From positions 6,897,930-6,961,929 of the forward strand of contig JASSKH010000007.1 in the NCBI GenBank assembly GCA_031763025.1: DNA of 64,000 nt, written 5' to 3'. Source of the stretch: Macrocystis pyrifera. Its lineage: Eukaryota > Sar > Phaeophyceae > Laminariales > Laminariaceae. Of this stretch, positions 44,598 to 53,100 are shown piece after piece. Positions within the stretch are counted from its first letter, which is position 1. Each line of letters starts with the position of its first letter. The notes beneath the pieces were generated by a model. The model saw only the letters and a list, made by a program, of their open reading frames with translations, did not search any database and had not been told where the DNA came from. A program made the translations under genes and the position numbers.

Positions 44598-45190
44598 GTT
44601 GTTGTTGTTTTCTTCACATTAAACGTTCTTTCTACGCGTCGACATCCAGCACAACCAGTGTCCGTGCCGATTCTTCAAACCTAGAGAGATACAAGTTCTG
44701 TGGTCACAAAGCTACGCCACAGAGATACTACGTTGCCACGTATGTAATGCAATGCCATGTCATCATACTGCGTACGACAGGCACGACATACACATTCCAT
44801 GACTTAGAAAACAAAAACGAAACAAAGAGAAAAAAACAAAAACAAAAACAAAGACAATTCGAAAGAGAAAAGAAACAAAAAAAAGAAACTAAAATATACC
44901 TGGTATATGTATATACTTCAGTATAGCAACAAACCATCGTACCCCCACGTAGGGGACGTGGCAGACACTTGAAAAGAACGAGCTGGAAAAAGAAAAAGAA
45001 AAAGAAGAAAACACCACTAGTCGTCAACAGAGTAAGACTAAGAACCAAGGTAAAATAACAGTCAAACCAAACAAAGCACAAGGCATGCTCCAGGTAGCGG
45101 CAGCAGTTTATGGTACGAGTAGCACAGCCAGGGTATCCCTGCTGGCCCGCCTGGTACCTTGCTACCCTGTCTGCCACCATCGTCCAGCGT
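44598..45190 (-). mobile_element. LINE 3' fragment (UTR plus tail), minus strand
   Basis: Read on the minus strand it begins in the LINE C-terminus (VADRVARYQAG), continues through a T/C-rich 3' UTR and ends with the dispersed tail repeat (44598-44728). It is a strongly 5'-truncated copy that abuts the next LINE fragment. It is the second case where C-terminus, UTR and tail occur together in order. Confidence 0.7.
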
Positions 45191-45194
45191 TCGT

Positions 45195-46085
45195 CAACTA
45201 TGCCCGGCCCCTCGGCGTCAGACAGTACGAAACAAGCAGAGCAGGCTCGTCATCCACCCACGCCACACGACTCCTTCAATAAGGCTTATCAATAGGAGAA
45301 AGGAAGAGAAATGAAAATCACATAGGGTCACCGCAAAGAAGACAATAAAATGAAATAAAAATAAACAAAAACAACAGGAAGACAAAGGAAGACCACGTTC
45401 GAACCAGCTGCACCAGTTGGTGGTACGAGTAGTATAGGCATATTCTACTTCTTAGTCTGCCCGGTACCTGGCTACCCTATCTGCCATCTCCTTCCTACTT
45501 TCGTCCACTGCAGTTTCCCTGCTACTCCTCTTCCCCCCCCCCTCTCCGCATTCCCTTGGTCGGGTTTTCTGTTACTCCTCTTGTTGCCCCTCCTCCCCCC
45601 ATTCCCTTGGACACCACCCACGGCGGATGCGCGGCGCTGCCTGCTCAGCTCAGCCTCAGCCTCGTGCCACCTCACCATGAACCGTTCGGCTGCTTCCAGG
45701 ATCCCCCGGTACCACTTCCCCGCCTTTTTTGCAGCAGTGGGCCACAGTGCGGTCTCAACTCCAAACACCAAGGGAGCAAGTTCCGTTGACCCTTCGGTGG
45801 CGCGGAACTCCCTAAGGTCTTCGACTACGCATCTATGCCAAGTCTTAACCTGTCCGCCAGGTCTCGGGTTCTCCCCACCAGCAATCGTCCCGAACATCAC
45901 CCGGCTAGGTAATCGATCCTTGCTTTGCCGTGCCACCCCCCCCGCAAAGAAGAGACGCCGTTTGCGGATGGTCGTTTCGATGCTCTCGCAACGTGTCATC
46001 TTGAGGGCCTTCGCGTACGAGAGGGTGGCATGGTCAGTACGAAGTCGGCGTTGGAAGCCAATGACTCGCAACAGAACTGGGGATG
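45195..46085 (-). mobile_element. 5'-truncated LINE, C-terminal part, minus strand
   Basis: A minus-strand frame of about 200 codons (stop at 45472) encodes the region after RT: MRVIGFQRRLRTDHATLSYA, IETTIRKRRLFFAGGVARQS, ALWPTAAKKAGKWYRGILEA and a basic end. Its 5' boundary near 46080 lies inside the family's C-terminal region, a 5' truncation. The plus-strand frame over the same DNA is a shadow. Confidence 0.85.
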
Positions 46086-46634
46086 GAACGTCGATGAGGA
46101 ATAGAATATATTATACTGGTAGCTAAAATGAAATGTGGGGAATGGGAATTTGGAAACGACAGGAAGAGAAGTGTATGAGGGATACTACTGATTTATGGAA
46201 GGATATTTGGTTTATATAGGAACGGCATCTACGCTATTTATTTTGAAGGCAATGCCCTAAAATAATAATGAACTAAAACTGTTGTATTATAATAATAATA
46301 GCATTAATTGGTCCCGGTGGTTGTTCGATTCCCACCATGGATGGTGATATTATGAAATCGTTTCCATAAAATAAAATTAAATACAACAAGGAACCAACTA
46401 CTCAGAGCGCCTACGATCGTACAGCAGCAGTAGCGTGGGTAGTAGTAGGCGCATTTCGACGCGAGTCGACGAGGGAAGAATAAGGGCTGAAGTCTTTCCG
46501 CGATAAAAAAAGCCTTCCAAGGCACGAACCGTAGTGGGGAGGGAGAGGGGATGACATGATAACATAACAGCCTGATACGTGGCACCGGATCTGATTTCAA
46601 GACTAATACTCACTGCTGTAGTAAGGGAGACCAT

Positions 46635-46734
46635 ATATATATTAATAGTAATCAGGACTCATCGTTAACACAAAAACCTTTATATCCCAGTATTTTCACG
46701 AAGCGTATTATTTGGTCCTGATTACTGCGTATTA
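46635..46734. mobile_element. diverged MITE A relative
   Basis: TTAATAGTAATCAGGAC, ACACAAAAACCTTTATA and GGTCCTGATTACTG keep the family's layout but not its ends. It is directly followed by another family A copy. Confidence 0.5.
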
Positions 46735-46828
46735 GTATTACGGGGGACCATAGTAAACAGGACCAAATGTTATTCAAAATAGGTAAACATATACTCTGTA
46801 GGTTTTTGTTTGTACCGTAGGTCCTATC
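46735..46828. mobile_element. MITE family A copy cut at its right end, with a 7-bp insertion
   Basis: Left end GTATTACGGGGGACCATAG. The centre reads ACATATACTCTGTAGGTTTT where the family has AATATATAGGTTTT, so CTCTGTA lies after a TA. The right arm stops at GTCCTAT where a LINE 3' segment begins. Confidence 0.7.
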
Positions 46829-46839
46829 ATTCTTTCTCT

Positions 46840-47190
46840 TTTTAACTTACCGTAGTTAAGCATGTGTCTTGAGCTTTGGCTTCCCATTTTACTTATTTAT
46901 CTGGAATTCTTCTCCTTTTCTTTTTCTTTTTCGGTTTTGGTTTCTTCGTTGCTTCTCTTTCTTTATGATTTATTTTGGTTGCTGGCGTATGTATGTATGT
47001 TGTGTCGGCCGCACCTAGTGCGAAGGCATGGTATTGCGTAGGCTATTAATGCATTACGGTGTGTTATCTCTGTGTCGTAATCTGTGACCACAGAGCTCGT
47101 ATCTTTCTAGGGTGAAGAATCAGCACGGACACTGGGCTTGCTGGATGTCGACGAGTAGTAGAAGAACGGTTTAATGTGAAGAACACACAC
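46840..47190 (+). mobile_element. LINE 3' UTR plus tail repeat, duplicated from the 43.3-43.8 kb type
   Basis: GAGCTTTGGCTTCCCATTTT, CGTTGCTTCTCTTTCTTTAT and GCGAAGGCATGGTATTGCGT match 43430-43610, then the tail repeat follows (47045-47190). This 5'-truncated copy supports the view that UTR and tail move as one unit. Confidence 0.75.
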
Positions 47191-47290
47191 ACACATTTAC
47201 TGCTGTGGTCCCCCGTAATAGTGTGTGTGTGTGTTCTTCACATTAAACCGTTCTTCTACTCGTCGACATCCAGCAAGCCCAGTGTAGTCA
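47191..47290. mobile_element. MITE A right end followed by an inverted LINE-tail fragment
   Basis: TTTACTGCTGTGGTCCCCCG and TAATAG (47196-47219) is a right end of family A. From 47220 (GT)n, TTCTTCACATTAAACCG and CGTCGACATCCAGCA form a short inverted tail repeat facing the preceding copy. Confidence 0.65.
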
Positions 47291-47341
47291 GGACCCATCA
47301 TGAATACAAAAACCTACCACCTACGTAAGTCACTATTTTTA

Positions 47342-47473
47342 CTATTACGGGGGACCATAGTAAATAGGACCTACGGTAAAAAAAAAAAAAACAACTACCA
47401 GGTATATATTTACCTATCTATTTGTGCTAGCACAATTTGGTCCTATTTACTGCTGTGGTTCCCCGTAACATTA
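47342..47473. mobile_element. MITE family A copy with A run and CCAGGTA insertion
   Basis: CTATTACGGGGGACCATAG to GGTTCCCCGTAA. Where the family reads AACCTATATATTT this copy reads AACTACCAGGTATATATTT: a CCAGGTA inserted after TA with loss of one C. The ACACA segment has become a 14-nt A run. Confidence 0.8.
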
Positions 47474-47671
47474 TGTAGGCATGTTTGGTTCTGATCACTA
47501 TGAAACAGTTCCCCCGTAATACGTAGGAGGGAGAGGAAAGGACAGAAAGACGATGACCAATAAACTGGACGAAGAAAAAAAAAGTTCGAAAACAAATCAC
47601 GTGTACCGGTGCGTACCACTCTGCTCTGTACCGAAATGTGAGGACGGTTTTGGATATTCACATGATCTACT

Positions 47672-47788
47672 CTATTACGGAGGATCCTAGTAAATAGGAC
47701 CTACGGTGCACACAAAAATCCATATATTTCCGTATTTTTAACTAACAATATTTGGTCCCATTTGCTATGTATGGTCCCCGTGTAATAG
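47672..47788. mobile_element. MITE family A copy (GACC subtype) with a TGTA insertion
   Basis: CTATTACGGAGGATCC to GGTCCCCGTGTAATAG. The right arm reads GCTATGTATGG instead of RCTATGG, a four-base TGTA gain after TA. Confidence 0.8.
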
Positions 47789-47895
47789 ACGGGTTCTTCT
47801 TGCATACCAGGTATTTAGGAACGGAGTGTGAGATATGATGGAAAAGTAGAGAGTGTCTTCGAAGTCCGTGGTGAAAAAATACGTAAGGTGTCTTC

Positions 47896-47930
47896 CTGCT
47901 GCTGCTGCTGCTGCTGTTGCTGCTGCTGTC
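47896..47930 (+). repeat. CTG repeat
   Basis: About eleven CTG units with one GTTG break. Confidence 0.8.
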
Positions 47931-47943
47931 GTACACTTGTTTT

Positions 47944-48047
47944 TAACCCTTTTTAGTGTATACTGCAGTCCCGTACGTTTTGGGTACAAACCAGTCAAAT
48001 TCCAAGTAATTTGTTCTCATAACGGGACTGCGATACTATTAAGGGTT
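47944..48047. mobile_element. MITE family B copy 5 (inverted)
   Basis: TTAACCCTTTTTAGTG at the left and ATTAAGGGTTGA at the right, with ACTGCAGTCCCG and CGGGACTGCG arms. The left border is TTAA; the right border is TTGA. Confidence 0.7.
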
Positions 48048-48129
48048 GAGGGAGAGTCCCTCCTCCTCGGGAGAACACGAGCACGCATACACGGCAGAGT
48101 TATACATACGCTGTCAAAGCTAGAGTCGG

Positions 48130-48300
48130 TAGTATTAATAGTACGCGACAGCAGTTGGGAACCTTTTTTATTTTGGCCAAGACTCGCGGCTTATTGTGAA
48201 GTCAAACGTTTAACCTTTTGATTGAGCGCAGGCTATTGTATACCTGGTAGGATTTAGGGTAGCGTCCTTGCTGAGCACAAACGCTGCTGTCTGGATTAGA
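48130..48300. repeat. dispersed repeat R4, copy 2
   Basis: AGTACGCGACAGCAGTTG, GGCCAAGACTCG, GTGAAGTCAA, TAGGAT and GCTGAGCAC parallel 40030-40150. A TACCTGGTA (48241) lies where copy 1 has TACGATGTA. Confidence 0.6.
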
Positions 48301-48711
48301 AGCTGTCATGATTTGTCTGTACGTAACAAAAAACAAATCAAAGCTGTACGAAAGCTGCAAGCACTCGTAGTAACTGCAGCGTGGAACATCGTTGATTTTG
48401 CGCCAAACTATTCGTTTTTTTCCCCGAGCGGTGCGTCACGAACCATCTTTGCGCATGAACGCATGGAACATGTACGCACGTGCGTATGTATACTCAGCAG
48501 CACGGACGGACAGACAAGGCATGACTCGTGACTGTGTGTGTGTGTGGGTGTTTTGAGAGGTCTCATGCTGATTAGTTGCAAATAACTTACAAACCGTAGC
48601 AACACACAGCGCTTCGATCCTCTCCCGCGATTTATTCTTTCCTTCCATGTTTCTTCCTTCTTGTGAGATGTGTTTGGTGGGTGCATGGACGAGCCTGTTT
48701 TCTTTGTTTAG

Positions 48712-49241
48712 TATTGCCTGACGCGTCCTCTCCTGGGGCGGGGCACGACAGCGACACTGCCACCGCTGTCGACGAAGTACGAAAGGGCGGCGTCCCTCTC
48801 TCGTCCTCGACTGGGGATTTCTCCAACGACGATATCTGTCGTGTAGGCGTCCACCTCCCCCGCTTCGTGTGTTGCATCACCCTGTGCGTTGTGTACCCCA
48901 CCCCCGGAGTACACCACCCGGGTGATAAAATGTAGTAGATCCCCAAATAACCACCCGATTTGTCACCGGGGTACGTCGTACCCCACACCCCCTGCGGTGT
49001 CATGCCCCGTACTCAGTATGACACCCCCTACATATCACCTGGGTATCACCTGGGTGATGCCGTGACGTGAGTAAGCACGCAATACCCCCAGCTGTGCCAG
49101 TGTACCACAGCATATTTCGGAGATGAGCAACGTGGAGGTGGAGGAGGTCCAAAGTCTTGCGAACGCGCGGCCCATCGCAGTAGGGCAAAACTCTTCTAGG
49201 ACGCCAGCGACTGCTGCCACCAGCGCTCAAGGCTCGATCAC
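48712..49241 (+). CDS. possible 5' exons of the 50-57.7 kb gene
   Basis: Exon 48712-48842 (after TTTGTTTAG) reads LPDASSPGAGHDSDTATAVD and ends DDICR at a GTAGGC donor, phase 0. Exon 49111 onward (after GTACCACAG) reads HISEMSNVEVEEVQSLANAR; a donor at 49242 (CAC|GTTTTT) would leave two bases that fit the exon at 50126. The ATG at 49123 could be the start codon. Both segments are polar and probably disordered. Splice signals are fair, so this is tentative. Confidence 0.35.
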
Positions 49242-49770
49242 GTTTTTTTTTTTCACGGAGAAATTACACCCGTGCCTCCTGCTGCTGCGTAGCCCTTTGC
49301 TTGCACAGCTCACCGACAAGCCAGCGCAAGCGTCTGACACCAAGGACCCCCCACGGCAGAGCACTAGTAGACAAAAGCCGAGCACGGCGTCTGCTGCTGA
49401 GGCAGGCCCCCACAACAGATGTGCGAGCTGGCATCAAAAGCTCTAACCACTGCCGCCAGCTGGCATCAAAAGCTCTAACCACTGCCGCCACATCCCTTGG
49501 TGTCACACCCGTTGTCGCCTCCCTGGAGTGGCAGCAAAACCACTAACTGCTATCACACCCCTTTCATCAGACCCGTACCTACTGAAGAGTGTGACAGCCA
49601 AACTCCTTTGCAACTACTGCTGCCATCACACGCACTGTATCACACCCCCTGGAGTGTACCACCCCGGTGATAAGCTTAATCAAATCCCGAATTTATTCAC
49701 GCATTTTTATCACCGGGGTACGCTTGTATATCACACCCCCGGAGTACAACACACCGGGTGATGGGCTTTC
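48890..49770. repeat. CACCCGGGTGATAA-type inverted repeats
   Basis: GGAGTACACCACCCGGGTGA with a mirrored CACCGGGGTACGTCGTACCC (48898-48990) recurs as GGAGTGTACCACCCCGGTGA / ATCACCGGGGTACGCTTG / GGAGTACAACACACCGGGTG (49645-49765). Two copies of a hairpin-forming element, possibly a third MITE family, lie about 650 bp apart. Confidence 0.55.
49426..49489 (+). repeat. exact 32-bp tandem duplication
   Basis: The unit beginning AGCTGGCATCAAAAGC and ending CACTGCCGCC occurs twice back to back without mismatch, so the duplication is recent. Confidence 0.9.
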
Positions 49771-49918
49771 TAGAGCCTCAAACGTTATCACCGAGGGTGC
49801 GGTATACACCGTCGTATACGGTAGGTTTGGTAGCGTATGTACGTTGCGCTTGTCGCAGCCAGGACGGTGGCAGGGCATGGCGTTGTCTGATCGACGTGCG
49901 AGTATTGCGTTGCTATGT

Positions 49919-50047
49919 AGTATCTATGTGTCGTAGCTTGCGACCACCGAGTTTGCATCTCTTTGGGGTGAAATATTCAGCACGGACACTGCTGCGTGTT
50001 CTGGATGTCGACGAGTAGAACATCGGTTTATTGCGAAGAACACACTC
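49919..50047 (+). mobile_element. LINE-tail / SINE-like repeat copy 8
   Basis: TGTGTCGTAGCTTGCGACCA, TTCAGCACGGACACTG, GGATGTCGACGAGTAGAACA and GCGAAGAACACAC. No LINE sequence precedes it. Confidence 0.7.
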
Positions 50048-50125
50048 ATTAATAGAAGTCCGTGGTGAAAAAAAAAAGGCATGCCACTACCATTAGTCTT
50101 GGTGATGTACGAAGAGCACGCTGCA

Positions 50126-53100
50126 GCCGAGCACGCGGTAGGTGCACCACACACATGATACGGCCGACCCGCCCCCCTTCCCCGTCTGCACCGCTGCACC
50201 GCGGCACCCTACCGATCACAGCGTTACTCTTGTCACGGGCGCAGTCTGTATCCAGCGCCACACGCAACGGCCGCGTACGACCAACACCTGTGAAGACGTA
50301 CGTAAGTCGCGAATAGCTCGTGTTTATTCCTGCACCTCTCAGAACTAAAGAAAGCAAGGACGATGCTGACTTGGAGTTCATAGTGGCCTGGACTGCTTTC
50401 TGCCTCGCTAACTTCCGGCGAATATCACGACGGAAACAACAGCGAACGACGACCACCGGTAGCACGCCGACATTTAACTTCTGCCGCCTTCGGCCCCCTA
50501 CTTCTCGGGGGACAATAGTAAATAGGACCAAATATTGTCGGTAAAAAATAGGTGAATATCTAGGTTTTTGTGCGTACCGTAGGTCCTATTTAATATGGTC
50601 CTCCTTAGTGGTACCTTTTTGCTTGGTCCAATAAATAGACGAAAGGAAGGAAAGCTGACTTGCGACCGACCCCAGTCGGGCCTGAAGTTGCGTACCGCGC
50701 GCCACGCATGGTGATGACACACACGCCCTCGGACGAAAAATTTCGAAGCTTGGTTTTGTCGACAATCCAATCCGGAAGTAGGTGCAAACGCCGAACCATG
50801 ATAGCCCTATGGAAATATTTTCGACGAGATATTTCCAGAAGCCGTCATTTTTGTTTTGTGTGCCTCCCCTCCGTGCCTTGGAAAAACTCGGCTCGGAAAG
50901 TTCGCCCCACGATGTGTGTGTGTGTGTGTGTCATCTTGCGTCTTGCGTATCAGGCATAAGGTATATAGTCATGCCTCACTAACCCGGCAAGGAGACGATC
51001 GCGATTCGTATGAATATCCTTGTCCTCGACGTCCGTCCATGGTCCGGATAACCGCACGCGGAAACCGCTGCAGATCTCGACCAACCGTAATATTGTGTTG
51101 AGTGTCGGCAACTGCTATCAAAAGTCTCCGGGGGTGTATAGGGTATGAAGGTAGAGAGCTGTGAGTTGTGTAACTGAAGGTTGTTGTTGGTTGAAGCGGT
51201 GCCAGCTATGCTACTACTTAGGTTTCCTTGCTTATGGAAGGCTTGTTTGCTACGGGGTGCGCGCATTTTTACCCGTTCGACCACTCGCTCAGAGAGGAAG
51301 AGAGAGGCCTGGGAGGTCTACTGCAACTCATCGCGCATCACAAACCCAGCGCCATCGACAGTGCCGGTGCTGATGGGAGTGCCGAAGGCCGTTTTGACGT
51401 TCATTTTATTCCAGTAGTAGTACATTTTGTATGTACAATGCACCCAACATCGCCAGCCGACTACATAGTCTGTAGTCAACAAGGCCAAGTCTAGTGGGTG
51501 GCGTTTCATCAGCGAACTAATAGCTAGCCGGAAAGTCGAGCCAACTCACAACCCTCTATTGATCGTATAAAGTGGTGCCGGTCCCTCTATATTGCCGTTG
51601 TGTGCCAGGTCAATACACGGGCGATGTAGCGGGCACCGGCTCTAATTATTCCGCACGCTTGCCACACTATAACCGTTCATGCCATCTGTCTGTGCCGAGC
51701 GAGTTCACCGGCAATATATCGGGCACCGGTGGCATTTTTAAGCCGGCATTGTCGGGGGGCCCTCGGTGTACAGGAAGTCTAGCCAGCGCTAGAATCCCGG
51801 TGTCTTGTTATTACGGGGGTCCATAGTTTACAGGACCTATGATGTACATAAAAACCTATATCTTTGCCATTTTTTACTAACAAAATTTGGTCCCGTTAAC
51901 TATGGACCCCCGTAATAGTAGGGTTGGTTCTCTCGTATGGGCGAGATAAGTGGTGGAGCTGCGACTCTCGGGTGCTGAGATCGGTCTCCCACCGGGGTGC
52001 TTGCTGGCGGACGTGGCATCCTCCAGAGTTCTACCGCCGGAAATACACGACTTTTCTTTTTTGCAACGACAGTATTGTACTTTTTTCTGCGGGCGGGAGG
52101 GAGCCAATCACAGATCGCAGGTGCGTTAGGCATTTTTCACTTTCTAAGCGGACTCGCTCTTTTAAGTTCATGTTGGGTTCCAGCCCCAGCATCAAGTAAG
52201 TCCTGGAAACGATTGCACGATTGCCAGCAGCAGGTAGTCGAGTTCATCTGAACCGGAACGACAAGGAATGATGGCATGATTCGACACCCCGTGTTCCACC
52301 AAAGAGGCAGTACCTTGAGCGGTCTTCGTTCTACCTCACAGCCAGGCAAAGCAGTTTTGATTTTTTTTTGCGAGTTTCACCATGATATTCAGGAAGAAGG
52401 GGGGGGGGGGGCAGAGAGTTAGTTGCCAAGACAGCTCAGTCGTCCGAGTCACACACAACCCGGTCCCTCGAGCCGTTCGTTTAGAACGCTGCTATCAATA
52501 GCGCGGCGCGGCATTGCTCCTTTTCTCAATTGTACTAACATGTACCGATGCCTGGTACCTTGGTATTGTTTTACATGTATTGCATTTTACCGTGGCGTTC
52601 AGCCCCGACGAGGCTTGGCGACGAGCTCACCAGGACGCTCATACGCGCATTCTATGCCTCTGCGTAACCGCAGCAGTTTTATGTTGTTCGTTCAGTGGGG
52701 AGACATGTTACGGGACGCGGCAGATTGCCTCGTCACAGTTCCGTAGGACGAGGAGTATGGGGCAACCTGGCCAAGTTCGAGCGGTAGACGCAAGTTGTAC
52801 TAGGGGGGCTCCATGCCGGTCGAGACACGTCTGAAAATGTTCACTACTGCTGCCGTATCCTGTACGTGCTTCCCACGATACTCTCCGTAAATAGAATGCC
52901 AGATGAAAGGCTCGGGAAGAATTTGAGCCAAACCGGCGCGGGACACGTCTCTGACGTCTGACCTGAATGAAACCGTTGATAGTGCTTGCGCACCTCGACC
53001 GCTGCCTCCGTGGCATCAAGGATGTCAGGAGGCGACAGTTTACGCCTGCGACCGACGGAAGGAAGACCGACCGTTTAGACTTAGTGTGCCATTTTTAGTG

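Noticed and set aside
45556-46126. Plus-strand ORF of about 180 codons
   Set aside because: Antisense shadow of the minus-strand LINE fragment.
43619-50047. Solo LTRs as the explanation for the dispersed GTCGACGAGTAG repeat
   Set aside because: The block follows LINE 3' UTR sequence in three places and ends in (AC)n, which fits a LINE or SINE tail better than an LTR.
2785-51917. CRISPR-like reading of the repeated 110-bp palindromes
   Set aside because: Copies are kilobases apart, TA-flanked and in a eukaryotic context; they are MITEs.
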